Below are positions 34,727-44,619 of a DNA stretch of 64,000 nt, piece after piece. A model generated the notes under the pieces. That model did not search any database. It saw only the letters and a list, made by a program, of their open reading frames with translations, and was not told where the DNA came from. The stretch covers positions 79,071-143,070 of the forward strand of contig JAHJSB010000029.1 in NCBI GenBank assembly GCA_018830285.1, written 5' to 3'. Source of the stretch: Alphaproteobacteria bacterium. GTDB taxonomy: Bacteria > Pseudomonadota > Alphaproteobacteria > Caulobacterales > Hyphomonadaceae. The position numbers and the translations under genes are program-made. How positions within the stretch are numbered: the stretch's first letter is position 1; each line of letters begins with the position of its first letter.

Positions 34727-37212
34727 CACCATTTCCTCCCAACTGCCAGCCACGCGACGCTTTCGTCGTCCGCGCCGGTAATGTGGCTCGGAGACGTTGA
34801 CAGGGCCGCCGAAGCTTCGCCCGTCCAGGTGCCGAACAGGTTGAACCGATAGCGCGTTTCATAGTCGATCTGGCGTCCGCTCGGCGTCAGGCCAGCTTCG
34901 ATCTCTGAGCGCAGGATGATCCCCTGATCGTCGATGCCGGTCGGCGCGAGGAAACGAATTGTCCCTGCTTCGGCGCGGCGCGGCTGGGCAATAACAAGGC
35001 TGAGCGCGCCCGGTCCCGCAGGGTGGGTTGCGCCCACAGACCAGCGACTTGTCCAGATGTCCTGAACGTCGACACCCGGAAGATCGACGTTCGCCATTTC
35101 CAACCCGGATGACAGGGTTAGACGGCCAAACGGGCTCCATGCGCCTTCGAGCGACCAGGCTGTCATGTCGGCCTGGTCGGCTTCGCCAAACCGTTCCTGC
35201 AAGCTGCCGCCCAGCGACGTCTCGTCATCCGCCGCTGAGGATATGCCGGCCCGGACCGACCAAAACCGCGCGTCGCGTCCGACGCTGACACCGGTCAATG
35301 AGCGGGATTCTTCGGTGGCTGTGAACACGTCCATGGTCAGGCCGAATTCGATCTCGTGGCTGACCCGCGCCCAGCTGCCGCTGGTCGAGAAAGCGTTGCC
35401 GATACCAGGCTCGTTGAACAGTGTGACATCGGGCGCGAGGCGCGAAATGCCGCCGCCACGCCCGAATTCGACCTCGCCGCCATTGAAGCCGTAAGCCGCC
35501 TGGAAATTCGTGACGGGCTCAGCCTGATAGGGTGCCAGACGATCCTCCTGAACACGCGGCGTGAACCAGGCCAGCGACACATCCCCAATGGCCACGGCGC
35601 GTGACTGGCTCGCCGCCCAGTCGGCCCGCATGTTCATGTCAACGACTCGCGATGCGATCAGGCCATTCGGCAGGCTCTTTGCCGTCGCATCGGCATCGAG
35701 ACGGAAGCCCCGGTCATACTTGTCCTGGAACACGAGCCCATTGAACGCGCCGGAATTTGACGCCCAGTCACCGAACGCTCCTCCCGTCGGCGCAAGCGCT
35801 TCGCCGAGACTGACCCGCTCGACGGACAGGCTGAGCGTCTGTTGCCCTTGGGGGCGAAAGGCCTCTGCCAGGTTCATGATGCCAACGCCCGACACCGCGT
35901 CGATGCCCACACCCGCCGCCTGTCCCGTGATCGCATCGGGATTCGCATCGACATAGTCATCCGCTGTATCCAGCAGGATCTGCAGCGCGAGTTCCGGGTT
36001 CTGTTTCAGGTTCGGGAATGCGTCCAACAGCAGGGCAAGCGCGCCAGCGACATAGGGCGCCGAAAAGGACGTTCCGGACACACTGTAATAGTCACCCTCA
36101 GAATCGGCATCATTGGTTGGATCGCCCGGAAACATGATGTCGTCATCAAGACCGGTCGTCACGATGCCTTCGCCCGGGGCCAAAAGGTAATAATTTTTCG
36201 CCGAATCCCCGGCCCGGTTCGAAAAATCCGAAATGATTCGTTCCTGATTCGGATCGAGTGGATCGACATAGAACGACCCGACAGCCACGACCCGGCCAAG
36301 CGAGGCACTTTCGCCCGCGATATAGGCTGGTTCACTGGGCGTCTGACCGACAGCATCCACTGGGTTGCCCATGCCATCGGTTCCGGCCGGTTCTGCCTCA
36401 TTGCCAGCGGAAATGACCACAAGAATACCGGCTGCTGCCGCGCGGCGCACGGCGTTTTCCAGCGACTGGTCGGCATCAACCTCACCGCCAAGCGACATGT
36501 TGATGATGGTGACCCCTTGCGCGATGGCATGGTCGATCGCCAGGACGAGGTTGCTGTCGGCAAAGGCACACTCGTCATCCACTCCGGTGAGCGCGCAGCT
36601 GCCCGGCGAATCGGCCCGGATGTCGAGCACTGAGGCCTCGTAGGCGATGCCCTGGATGCCATTCGGCACGCCGTTGTCGGTCACAGTCGTAAAATCATCT
36701 TGCCGGACAGCGGCGATAACGCCTGTGACGAGCGTGCCATGGCCGCCTGTATCAATGTCGCCCGGCTGGCGGACCTGGGTCAGCGGATCGCCGCTCGCAT
36801 CGTATCCGGGGCAAGCCGTGCTGGCACAGACATCATAGGTGGTGATCGACGCGCCGAGGAAATCCGGATGATCCGTGATCGATCCGGTATCGATGACCGC
36901 GACCTTGATGCCCTGCCCCGTCGCCCCGATCGCATAGGCCGTTGAGGCGCCGATCAATGGCAGCCCCACCGTGAAACTGTATTCAGAGGTTTCGAAGGCG
37001 CTGGCTGGCGCGATCGTCGCCGGAAACGGAGGTGGTGGCGGCGGGGGTGGTGGGGGCGGAGGCGGTGGAGGGGGTGGCAAAGGCGTTGCCGAACTGCTGC
37101 CGCCACCGCCGCCACTGGCACAGGCCCCCAGCATCAATGCTGCCGGCACCAGCAGCGCGGCTGTCAGAACGATCTGAATGGTCGTCGTTCGGTTCTTGTG
37201 AAATCCAGCCAC
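34726..37212 (-). CDS. Subtilisin-like (S8) serine protease with polyproline linker, autotransporter-like
   Basis: 828 residues. N-terminal lipoprotein signal (AALMLGAC), a Gly/Ser stretch and 17 consecutive prolines, then a subtilase domain: catalytic Asp in VAVIDTGSI, His in GGHGTLVTGVIAA, Ser in SGTSFSAPYVAGALALLLD. The last ~330 residues are aromatic and strand-like, ending in AVGRKW, as in outer-membrane barrels, so it resembles an autotransporter subtilase that is also lipidated. Start is GTG 37212 with AGGAG 7 bases upstream. The lipoprotein gene is coupled to its 3' end. Role unknown; maturation of exported proteins is one possibility. Confidence 0.88.
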   Translation of the reverse strand: MAGFHKNRTTTIQIVLTAALLVPAALMLGACASGGGGGSSSATPLPPPPPPPPPPPPPPPPPFPATIAPASAFETSEYSFTVGLPLIGASTAYAIGATGQGIKVAVIDTGSITDHPDFLGASITTYDVCASTACPGYDASGDPLTQVRQPGDIDTGGHGTLVTGVIAAVRQDDFTTVTDNGVPNGIQGIAYEASVLDIRADSPGSCALTGVDDECAFADSNLVLAIDHAIAQGVTIINMSLGGEVDADQSLENAVRRAAAAGILVVISAGNEAEPAGTDGMGNPVDAVGQTPSEPAYIAGESASLGRVVAVGSFYVDPLDPNQERIISDFSNRAGDSAKNYYLLAPGEGIVTTGLDDDIMFPGDPTNDADSEGDYYSVSGTSFSAPYVAGALALLLDAFPNLKQNPELALQILLDTADDYVDANPDAITGQAAGVGIDAVSGVGIMNLAEAFRPQGQQTLSLSVERVSLGEALAPTGGAFGDWASNSGAFNGLVFQDKYDRGFRLDADATAKSLPNGLIASRVVDMNMRADWAASQSRAVAIGDVSLAWFTPRVQEDRLAPYQAEPVTNFQAAYGFNGGEVEFGRGGGISRLAPDVTLFNEPGIGNAFSTSGSWARVSHEIEFGLTMDVFTATEESRSLTGVSVGRDARFWSVRAGISSAADDETSLGGSLQERFGEADQADMTAWSLEGAWSPFGRLTLSSGLEMANVDLPGVDVQDIWTSRWSVGATHPAGPGALSLVIAQPRRAEAGTIRFLAPTGIDDQGIILRSEIEAGLTPSGRQIDYETRYRFNLFGTWTGEASAALSTSPSHITGADDESVAWLAVGRKW
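37027..37077 (-). repeat. 17-codon uninterrupted proline tract
   Basis: Within the protease gene, 17 proline codons in a row (CCN, all four used) follow the lipoprotein Gly/Ser segment. Such runs stall ribosomes unless EF-P acts. The mixed codons argue against simple strand slippage as the origin. Confidence 0.9.
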
Positions 37213-37468
37213 GCGGCACTCCTGATGTGTCAGTTTGATACGTATCCAATGCCCAATTGGTTGGCTCGTTTGCGTGTTGCCGAAGCGTTGCTGCGCGCTG
37301 GTGAGGTGTCAAGACACCGGGTGCGGCTGGCGTCTGGCGGATCGCAGCTGGACTTGGCAAACCGCCCGTCTAGGGTGGAATATCGCCAAGGTCTCTGAAA
37401 TAAGGATGAAGCGGTGTGAGTCGCGCTTTCGAACGTCCCAATCGCATTCATCAGGAGCGGCCCGGCCC

Positions 37469-38539
37469 ATGAAAATCTATCCTGTCATCATGTGCGGCGG
37501 CTCCGGAACGCGCCTGTGGCCCGTGTCGACGTCGCGCACGCCGAAGCAATTCGTCAACCTGGTCTCTGACACGTCCCTGTTCAGCCAGACGGTCACGCGC
37601 CTGGCACCGGGCAGCGACGGTCTCGACCTGGCTGAACCCATCATTATCAGCAATGCACGCTATCTCGACCTGATCGAGACACAGCTGGACGCGGCAGGCA
37701 CTTCGCCCCTCGCGATATTGCTTGAGCCTTGCGCACGCAACACTGCGGCTGTGGCGGCTCTCGCCGCCGAATTTGTCGGCCGGATCGACCCGGACGGCCT
37801 GGTCCTGTTGCTGCCGTCGGACCATTTCATCGGCGATCCCGGGGCTTTCCGGAAGGCGATTGCGGATGCTGTCGACGTCGCAAACGCTGGCCGGATCGTG
37901 ACCTTCGGCATCGCGCCGGACCGGCCTGAGACCGGGTTTGGCTATATCCGGGCCGGGGCACAGATAGGCCCTTCGGCGTTTGCCGTCGACTCGTTCCGCG
38001 AGAAGCCCGACCATGCGACGGCCCTCACCTATCTCGCGGACGGCCATTATTCCTGGAATGCCGGCATCTTCCTGTTCCAGGCCGGCCAGATGCGCGCCGA
38101 GCTCGCGACCCATGCGCCTGACGTGCTCACCAGCACGCAGGCGGCACTGGACAAGACGGTCGCAGACGGCCCGGTTCACCGGATCGACGACGTGGCATTT
38201 GCAGCGGTCCGCTCGGTCTCGATCGATTATGCGGTGATGGAACACACGACGAATGCCGCCGTGTTCGGACCGCTGTCCTGTGCGTGGAGCGATGTCGGGA
38301 CCTGGCCAGCCGTCGGGGACCTACAAATCGTAGGCGGGTCGGTTCAGCCCGTGTTGATCGACTCTGAAAATTGCACGGTTCACTCTGAACAGGGAACGCT
38401 AATTGCGGCCCTCGGCGTCGAAGACCTCGTCATTGCCGTCCATGATGGCACCGTACTCGTAATGTCGAAATCACGCGCCCAGGATGTCAGCCTCGTGATA
38501 GAAGCCCTGAAAGTGCGCGGCTTGACCGACAAGTATTAA
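37469..38539 (+). CDS. manC: Mannose-1-phosphate guanylyltransferase
   Basis: 356 residues. Makes GDP-mannose, used for mannose, fucose and related residues. N-terminal MKIYPVIMCGGSGTRLWPVS-type pyrophosphorylase signature, RTPKQFVNL, LLPSDHFI, GFGYIRAG, FREKPD, NAGIFLF, SIDYAVMEHT and WSDVGTW. It is the single-domain form without the phosphomannose isomerase fusion. ATG 37469 with AGGAG 11 bases upstream; longer frame from 37235 has no family support. A long divergent gap (37213-37468) should hold promoters. Confidence 0.93.
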   Translation: MKIYPVIMCGGSGTRLWPVSTSRTPKQFVNLVSDTSLFSQTVTRLAPGSDGLDLAEPIIISNARYLDLIETQLDAAGTSPLAILLEPCARNTAAVAALAAEFVGRIDPDGLVLLLPSDHFIGDPGAFRKAIADAVDVANAGRIVTFGIAPDRPETGFGYIRAGAQIGPSAFAVDSFREKPDHATALTYLADGHYSWNAGIFLFQAGQMRAELATHAPDVLTSTQAALDKTVADGPVHRIDDVAFAAVRSVSIDYAVMEHTTNAAVFGPLSCAWSDVGTWPAVGDLQIVGGSVQPVLIDSENCTVHSEQGTLIAALGVEDLVIAVHDGTVLVMSKSRAQDVSLVIEALKVRGLTDKY

Positions 38540-38634
38540 CGCCAAATAGAACCAGCAAGCTCCGGCGGGGTACATAACAACGAGGGCGCTACTTCATCGA
38601 AAATATCATCGAACGCGGTACAGGAAACCAAGAG

Positions 38635-39657
38635 ATGAACACCAAATATTCCTCTCCAGACGTTTCGCCGAAGTCGGAAACCGTTTTGGTCACCGGCGCG
38701 GCCGGCTTCATCGGGTATTTTGTATCGCTGGCCCTGCTTGAGCGGGGCATCAACGTCATCGGGGTGGACAACCTCAACGACTACTATCCCGTGGCTCTGA
38801 AGCAAGCCCGGCTGGAACGCCTGACGACGCATGACGGGTTTTCCTTTCATTGCCACGACATCTCGGATCATGTCGGGCTCCTGGCATTGACCGGTGTGAG
38901 AGATGTGGACGTTGTCATCCACCTGGCGGCGCAGGCGGGCGTGCGCTACTCGCTCGAAAACCCCTTCGCCTATGCTGCATCGAACCTAATTGGACATCTG
39001 TCGGTACTGGAATTCGTGCGGCACGCGCCAAAACGACCGCTACTTGTCTACGCCTCATCCAGCTCCGTATACGGCGCCAATACAAAAGTGCCGTTCAGCG
39101 AGTCGGATCCCGTAAACAGTCCCGTTTCGCTCTATGCTGCGACCAAGCGCGCCGACGAATTGATGAGCGAGTCGTATGCCCGACTCTATGACATGCGTCA
39201 GGTTGGACTAAGGTTTTTTACCGTGTACGGCCCTTGGGGACGCCCCGACATGGCATATTGGTCATTCACAGAGAAAATTCTCGCCGGCGAACCGATCAAG
39301 GTCTTCAATCATGGCCAACTGGAGCGTGATTTTACCTATGTCGACGATGTGGTTTCTGGTGTCGTCGCTGCCGCCCTGCAGCCGATGCGGCCCATCGGCG
39401 ACGTACCACACCGGATCTACAATATCGGAAACAACACACCGGTTCAGCTTCTGCGATTTATTGAAATACTTGAACAGGCAATTGGCAAGACGGCGCAAAT
39501 GCAGTTCGAACCGATGCAACCTGGCGACGTCCATTCGACCTATGCCGACATTTCTGCGATCACTGCAGATTATGGGTTTTCACCATCCACGCCGCTCGAG
39601 ATCGGCATTCCAATCTTTGTTGACTGGTTGCGTGCATACAAAGGCTCGCGACTTTAG
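38635..39657 (+). CDS. NAD-dependent sugar epimerase, UDP-glucuronate 4-epimerase-like
   Basis: 340 residues of the extended SDR family. NAD site VTGAAGFIG; VDNLNDYYPVALKQARL is typical of UDP-glucuronate 4-epimerases; catalytic S and YAATK (Y-x3-K) in SSSSVYGANTKVPF...LYAATKRADEL; VYGPWGRPDMA; DFTYVDDVVSG. It would give UDP-galacturonate for surface polysaccharide. It ends 8 bases before the stop of the convergent unknown gene. Epimerase specificity is a prediction from the NDYY motif. Confidence 0.92.
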   Translation: MNTKYSSPDVSPKSETVLVTGAAGFIGYFVSLALLERGINVIGVDNLNDYYPVALKQARLERLTTHDGFSFHCHDISDHVGLLALTGVRDVDVVIHLAAQAGVRYSLENPFAYAASNLIGHLSVLEFVRHAPKRPLLVYASSSSVYGANTKVPFSESDPVNSPVSLYAATKRADELMSESYARLYDMRQVGLRFFTVYGPWGRPDMAYWSFTEKILAGEPIKVFNHGQLERDFTYVDDVVSGVVAAALQPMRPIGDVPHRIYNIGNNTPVQLLRFIEILEQAIGKTAQMQFEPMQPGDVHSTYADISAITADYGFSPSTPLEIGIPIFVDWLRAYKGSRL

Positions 39658-39664
39658 GGTAACC

Positions 39665-40591
39665 TCAGGTGAACTCGACCCTTTCCTGGGAAAAGTAGAA
39701 CAGCGAGCGGGTTTCCTCATCGATGTCATCGCTCGAAGCGAGCAGGAGTTTCTGCATCGCATGCTTGCGATCCTTGAGCGCGTGCTCGAAATCCTGCTCG
39801 ATCAGCCGGTCGACGCCGGTCGAGATCATCGCATCGCGCACTTCCATATAGAGGGTCAGCGAGCCGCCGAGGAACATGGATTCATAGGCAATCTTGCTGG
39901 CGATCTTGTCGTGGATGTCGGTGTAGTGGAGCTGCTTCTCCATGGTCGACTTGCGTTTGGTAATGAAGTCGATTTCATGCCGGTACTGGGGGTGACGCAG
40001 ATAATAGTTCTTCAGGGCGATCATGTCCGTGTCGATCTTGCGCTGGACCGTATCGGGCAGGTCATCGCTCAGTATGATGACAATATCGATATCGGAACCC
40101 TTGACCATCTCGCCGGAGACGAGATGTTCGCGCGGCTCGTTATGGGCGAGGAAATAGGCGAGGTCGCCCGCAATGAAGGCGCACATGGACGAGCGGGTTT
40201 CACGCGGCAGGTCGAGGAAGAGCGACTTCATCACCTGCTGGGCGAGGCCGATCTTCTCGCGGCTGATCTCGCGGTGCATGTTGGACAACGTGCCCTGACG
40301 CTCGATCATCTGGTCGCGTTGCCCCGGCAGGCCGAACAGCGAGAAGGACAGGAAATCGCGCAGGATCGACGGGCTGAGCCGCACCTGGTCGTCACGGGTA
40401 ACATCAAAGCGCAGGTAATAGCTGGCAAAGTGCGAAACGTGCAGCACCCGGCTCTGGTAGCAGGCCTGCCAGAGCGCCAGCACGGGAATCTCAGGCAAGG
40501 CGGCGGCGAGTTCCTTGCCGATCATCGGGCCCTGCTCATCCAGCAGCGCGGTGATCAGGACCTCGACTTCGGCAATATCGGGGGCGGGCAT
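39665..40591 (-). CDS. Uncharacterised protein, nucleotidyltransferase-like
   Basis: 308 residues. An N-terminal part resembles a winged helix (ITALLDEQGPMIGKELAAAL). The middle contains GEMVKGSDIDIVIILSDDL, the G-S-D-x-D-h pattern of DNA polymerase beta-fold nucleotidyltransferases, and SPSILRDFLSFSLFGLPGQRD before it. The C-terminal half is helical (YRHEIDFITKRKS, a possible third acidic residue). No family name can be given. It sits among nucleotide-sugar genes but is oriented with rfbD, 86 bases downstream of it. It could modify RNA, protein or a nucleotide, or be the toxin-like half of an uncharacterised pair. Confidence 0.72.
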   Translation of the reverse strand: MPAPDIAEVEVLITALLDEQGPMIGKELAAALPEIPVLALWQACYQSRVLHVSHFASYYLRFDVTRDDQVRLSPSILRDFLSFSLFGLPGQRDQMIERQGTLSNMHREISREKIGLAQQVMKSLFLDLPRETRSSMCAFIAGDLAYFLAHNEPREHLVSGEMVKGSDIDIVIILSDDLPDTVQRKIDTDMIALKNYYLRHPQYRHEIDFITKRKSTMEKQLHYTDIHDKIASKIAYESMFLGGSLTLYMEVRDAMISTGVDRLIEQDFEHALKDRKHAMQKLLLASSDDIDEETRSLFYFSQERVEFT

Positions 40592-40677
40592 CCATCAGCT
40601 TTCGGATAGGTTGGCAAAATGTGTCTGGGTGACTTCTCGCACCTGAACGCAGGGATTTCCAGTGCGATGACCGGAAT

Positions 40678-41577
40678 TCACCCTCCTTCAAGTTCCCGGA
40701 CCAGTGTCGGAACTGCGTCGGCCATTCCTGCCTGCCACTCTGGCAGCGTAACACCGAACATGTCCATCGTGCGCGTCATGTCCAGCCGCGCGTTCAGCGG
40801 GCGCCTCGCGGGGGTGGAAAAGTCGGCCGTCAGCACGCCTTTGACTGAAGCGGCCGGGCCGCCATGCTGCCGGCTGAGCTCGAATATATGCCGCGCGAAG
40901 CTCGCCCGATCGATCTCACCACTTCCGGCGAGATGATACGTGCCCCAGCCGGAGAAGCCGATTGTACAGGCCGTATCCGCTATCGCCAGCAAGGCATTGG
41001 CCAGCGCAGGCGCATGGGTCGGGCAGCCGATCTGGTCGGAAACAACCGTTACCGTTTCCCGCGACTGGGCGAGCGTCAGCATGGTGCGCACGAAATTCCC
41101 GGCAAGGTGCGAAAAAACCCATGAGACCCGGACAATGATATGCTGGGCCGCAGCGTCGGCGACGGCCCACTCTCCCGCCAGTTTGCTACGGCCGTAGGCG
41201 CTGAGCGGCGCTGGCGGATCCTCCGGACGGTAGGGGCGCGCCAGCATCCCGTCGAACACGCAATCCGTCGACAGATGCACCAGCGGGATGTCCTGGCGCG
41301 CGCATGCCACCGCGAGCGCACGAGGGCCGTCCACATTCAGGGCCAAAGCCGCATCCGGCTCTGCTTCGGCCTGGTCCACTTTGGTGAACCCGCCGGCATT
41401 GATCACGATATCCGGCGCGTGACGCTCAATCGCGCGGAACAGCGAGACCGCATCACGCAGGTCGAGGTCCGGTCGACCCACATTAACAATACGGCCTGCT
41501 CCGGCATGCGCGAGGGCCTGCGCAACCTGACCTGTGCGTCCGATCACCAGAACCTTACGGGAATGTGAGTTGCTCAT
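40678..41577 (-). CDS. rfbD: dTDP-4-dehydrorhamnose reductase
   Basis: 299 residues. NADPH-dependent final step to dTDP-L-rhamnose. Nucleotide-binding VIGRTGQVAQAL, INAGGFTKVDQAEAEP, HLSTDCVFDG (Thr/Asp active-site region) and YGRSKLAGE with catalytic Tyr and Lys. It acts after rfbC (28064). ATG at 41577 has no clear ribosome site. A 62-base gap separates it from glmS on the same strand, so read-through from glmS is likely. Confidence 0.94.
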   Translation of the reverse strand: MSNSHSRKVLVIGRTGQVAQALAHAGAGRIVNVGRPDLDLRDAVSLFRAIERHAPDIVINAGGFTKVDQAEAEPDAALALNVDGPRALAVACARQDIPLVHLSTDCVFDGMLARPYRPEDPPAPLSAYGRSKLAGEWAVADAAAQHIIVRVSWVFSHLAGNFVRTMLTLAQSRETVTVVSDQIGCPTHAPALANALLAIADTACTIGFSGWGTYHLAGSGEIDRASFARHIFELSRQHGGPAASVKGVLTADFSTPARRPLNARLDMTRTMDMFGVTLPEWQAGMADAVPTLVRELEGG

Positions 41578-41639
41578 GCACCCGACTGTAGGGCAACCGA
41601 CCCCGCCGAGGCAATCAGACCGGCGGTACGCTCAGCGCC

Positions 41640-43466
41640 TCACTCAACCGTGACGGATTTGGCCAGGTTGCGCGGCTGGTCGACGTCCGTGCCCTTGGCC
41701 ACAGCGACGAAATAGGCGAGCAGCTGCATCGGGATCGCGGCCAGGATCGGCATGGCAATCTCGTCGGCATCCGGCAGGCGGATGACGTGATCGGCCCGGT
41801 TCCCGGCGGCCTTGATGCCCTTGTCGTCTGACACGAGAATGATCCGCCCGCCACGCGCACGCACTTCCTCGACGTTCGACAGCGTCTTCTCGAACAGGTC
41901 GTCATAAGGCGCCACCACGACAATCGGCAGGTCCTGCTCGATCAGGGCAATGGGCCCATGCTTCAGTTCGCCGGCCGCATAGCCTTCGGCATGAATATAG
42001 GAGACTTCCTTCAGCTTCAGCGCACCTTCGAGCGCCAATGGGAAATAGCGTCCCCGGCCAAGGAACAACACGTCCTTCGCCTTGGTCAGTGTCTGGGCGA
42101 CGGCCTTGATATCGGCCTCGGCTTCCAGCGCCTCGGTGACCTTGCGCGGCAGCGATAGCAGGCTTTTGACATACCGGGCCTCATCGCCCGGCTTGAGGTG
42201 GCCGCGTGCCTTGGCCGCCGAGAGAGCGAGCACGGCCAGAACGGAAAGCTGGGCCGTGAAGGCCTTGGTCGAAGCGACGCCGATCTCCGGGCCGGCATGG
42301 GTCGGCACGATCGCCTTGGCTTCACGGGCAATCGAGCTTTCCGGTACGTTGACCACGGCTATCGCAGGGGACTTGTTGTCCCGGCAATAGCGCAGCGCGG
42401 CCAGTGTATCGGCGGTTTCGCCCGACTGGCTGACAAACAGGGCCGGACCGGTCACCGGCAAGACAGGCTTGCGATAGCGGAATTCGGACGCGATGTCGGT
42501 TTCCACGGCCAGGTGCGCAATTTGCTCGAACCAGTATTTTGCCGTCATGGCGGCGTAATAGGCCGTACCGCAGGCGATTGCGACGGCCCGGTCGGCATCG
42601 GCGAAGATCTGGTCGGCGGCCTCACCCGCCTGGATCGTCTGCGTCGCCTGGTCGATATAGGGCAGGATCGAGCGGGCCAGCGATTCCGGCTGCTCATGAA
42701 TCTCTTTCAACATGAAATGATCGTATTCGCCGCGCTCGATCAGGGCGTCATTCACGGCAGACTTCACCCGCGGCCGGTTCACCCGGTCGCCGCGTGCATT
42801 GCGGATATCGACACTGTCCGGACGCAGAACGGCCCAGTCACCTTCTTCCAGATAGGTCACGTCCCGCGTCAGCGGCGCGAGCGCGATGGCGTCCGATCCG
42901 AGATACATTTCGCCTTCGCCATAGCCGAGCACGAGCGGGCTGCCTTTACGGGCGCCCATCAGCACACTTTCCTCACCCGAAAAGATCACGGCGATCGCGA
43001 AGGCGCCGCGTAATTGGCCCAGGGTTGCTTCGAACGCATCCACTGCATTGAGGCCCTCGTCCATCTTCTGGGCGATCAGCTGCGCGATCACTTCACTGTC
43101 GGTTTCGGATTCGAACACACGGCCTGCCGCTTCAAGTTCGGCGCGCAGGTCGCGGAAGTTCTCGATGATCCCATTATGGACGATGGCGACATCGCCGGAC
43201 ATGTGCGGATGAGCGTTCGCCTCGTTCGGCTTGCCATGCGTGGCCCAGCGCGTGTGGGCAATTCCGGTCAGGCCATCCATCGGCATGTCTTCCAGCCGGG
43301 CCTGCAGGTTGACGATCTTGCCCTTGGCGCGGCGGCGTTCGATCTTGCCGAGACTCGAAATGGCGATACCCGCGCTGTCATAGCCGCGATACTCAAGCCG
43401 CTTCAGGCCTTCGATCAGCCGGTTTGCAACAGGTTCGGATCCCGCAATCGCAACAATTCCACACAT
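41640..43466 (-). CDS. glmS: Glucosamine-6-phosphate synthase
   Basis: 608 residues. Converts fructose-6-phosphate and glutamine to glucosamine-6-phosphate for UDP-GlcNAc. N-terminal glutaminase begins MCGIVAI with the nucleophilic Cys2; LEYRGYDSAGIA, HTRWATHG and HNGIIENF follow. Two SIS sugar-isomerase domains contain CGTAYYA, SQSGETADT and the C-terminal KSVTVE end. A GGAGG ribosome site lies 6 bases before ATG. No glmS ribozyme signs. It is divergent from cysD. Confidence 0.97.
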   Translation of the reverse strand: MCGIVAIAGSEPVANRLIEGLKRLEYRGYDSAGIAISSLGKIERRRAKGKIVNLQARLEDMPMDGLTGIAHTRWATHGKPNEANAHPHMSGDVAIVHNGIIENFRDLRAELEAAGRVFESETDSEVIAQLIAQKMDEGLNAVDAFEATLGQLRGAFAIAVIFSGEESVLMGARKGSPLVLGYGEGEMYLGSDAIALAPLTRDVTYLEEGDWAVLRPDSVDIRNARGDRVNRPRVKSAVNDALIERGEYDHFMLKEIHEQPESLARSILPYIDQATQTIQAGEAADQIFADADRAVAIACGTAYYAAMTAKYWFEQIAHLAVETDIASEFRYRKPVLPVTGPALFVSQSGETADTLAALRYCRDNKSPAIAVVNVPESSIAREAKAIVPTHAGPEIGVASTKAFTAQLSVLAVLALSAAKARGHLKPGDEARYVKSLLSLPRKVTEALEAEADIKAVAQTLTKAKDVLFLGRGRYFPLALEGALKLKEVSYIHAEGYAAGELKHGPIALIEQDLPIVVVAPYDDLFEKTLSNVEEVRARGGRIILVSDDKGIKAAGNRADHVIRLPDADEIAMPILAAIPMQLLAYFVAVAKGTDVDQPRNLAKSVTVE

Positions 43467-43505
43467 ACTCTACCTCCACGAATCTGATCGTGTAGATAGA
43501 CCTGC

Positions 43506-43522
43506 TTATTCGGTCTGAATAA
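43506..43522. promoter_or_regulatory. Perfect inverted repeat in the glmS-cysD gap
   Basis: TTATTC (43506-43511) and GAATAA (43517-43522) are separated by 5 bases, 40 bases before the glmS start in the 250-base divergent gap. It could be a regulator half-site pair for either gene. The 43467-43716 gap also holds a CGGGGTTTTTT stretch near 43550. No regulator can be named. Confidence 0.4.
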
Positions 43523-43716
43523 TGACAGTTTGTTGGGAAATGCGACAATCTCGGGGTTTTTTGGGAAAACGGGCCTATATTCAACAGTCTGAGCCGCCAG
43601 GCCTTGATCACGACCGTATAGCATCGCTTACAAGTGTGTTTGCTACCGATTGCCCCCTTCCATCCCCATTCTTTGGGCTCTAGGACGACGCAACGCGAAA
43701 GAGGACATCTCGACCC

Positions 43717-44619
43717 TTGGCCAAAATGACCCATCTCGACCGGCTCGAAGCCGAAAGCCTGCACATCCTGCGTGAAGTCGCCTCGGAATGCGAAAACCCC
43801 GTCATGCTCTACTCGGTGGGCAAGGACTCGGCGGTGATGCTGCACCTGGCGATGAAGGCCTTCTATCCCTCGCGCCCGCCGTTTCCCCTGATGCATGTTG
43901 ATACGACGTGGAAATTCCGGGAGATGATCGAATTCCGTGACCGCAAGGCCGCCGAGCTCGGCTTCGACCTGCTGGTCCATATCAACGAAGACGGTGTCCG
44001 CGATGGCGTCGGCCCGTTTACGCACGGCTCGGCCATGCACACCGACGTCATGAAAACAGCTGGCCTGAAGCAGGCGCTCGACAAGTACAAGTTCGACGCA
44101 GCCTTCGGCGGCGCGAGGCGCGACGAGGAAAAGTCCCGCGCCAAGGAGCGCGTCTTCTCGTTCCGTTCGGCCGAACACCGCTGGGACCCGAAGAAACAGC
44201 GCCCCGAGCCGTGGAACCTCTACAATACCCGTATCCATCCCGGCGAAAGCATCCGGGTCTTCCCTCTGTCGAACTGGACCGAACTCGACATCTGGCAATA
44301 TATCCGCCGCGAGCAGATCGAGATCGTGCCGCTCTATTTCGCTGCGCCGCGCCCGGTCGTGAACTGGAATGGCGTCGATATCCTGGTCGATGATGACCGC
44401 GTGCCAGAGGAAATCGCAAAGACGGCCGTCATCAAATCGGTCCGCTTCCGTACGCTCGGCTGCTACCCGCTGACCGGCGCGGTGGAAAGCACCGCCGCCA
44501 CGCTCGAAGACATCATACAGGAAATGCTGCTGACCCGAACGTCAGAGCGCCAGGGCCGTGTCATCGACGCTGACCAGTCGGCGTCCATGGAGAAGAAGAA
44601 ACAGGAAGGCTATTTCTAG
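43717..44619 (+). CDS. cysD: Sulfate adenylyltransferase subunit 2
   Basis: 300 residues, the catalytic PP-ATPase subunit of ATP sulfurylase. [13 protein letters not shown] is the PP-loop, MHVDTTWKF and [20 protein letters not shown] are conserved, and the C-terminal [18 protein letters not shown] is the usual end. With CysN it makes APS from sulfate and ATP. Start is TTG at 43717 with AGAGGA 11 bases upstream; ATG 9 bases later is possible. The cysNC ATG follows the stop directly. Confidence 0.97.
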   Translation: MAKMTHLDRLEAESLHILREVASECENPVMLYSVGKDSAVMLHLAMKAFYPSRPPFPLMHVDTTWKFREMIEFRDRKAAELGFDLLVHINEDGVRDGVGPFTHGSAMHTDVMKTAGLKQALDKYKFDAAFGGARRDEEKSRAKERVFSFRSAEHRWDPKKQRPEPWNLYNTRIHPGESIRVFPLSNWTELDIWQYIRREQIEIVPLYFAAPRPVVNWNGVDILVDDDRVPEEIAKTAVIKSVRFRTLGCYPLTGAVESTAATLEDIIQEMLLTRTSERQGRVIDADQSASMEKKKQEGYF

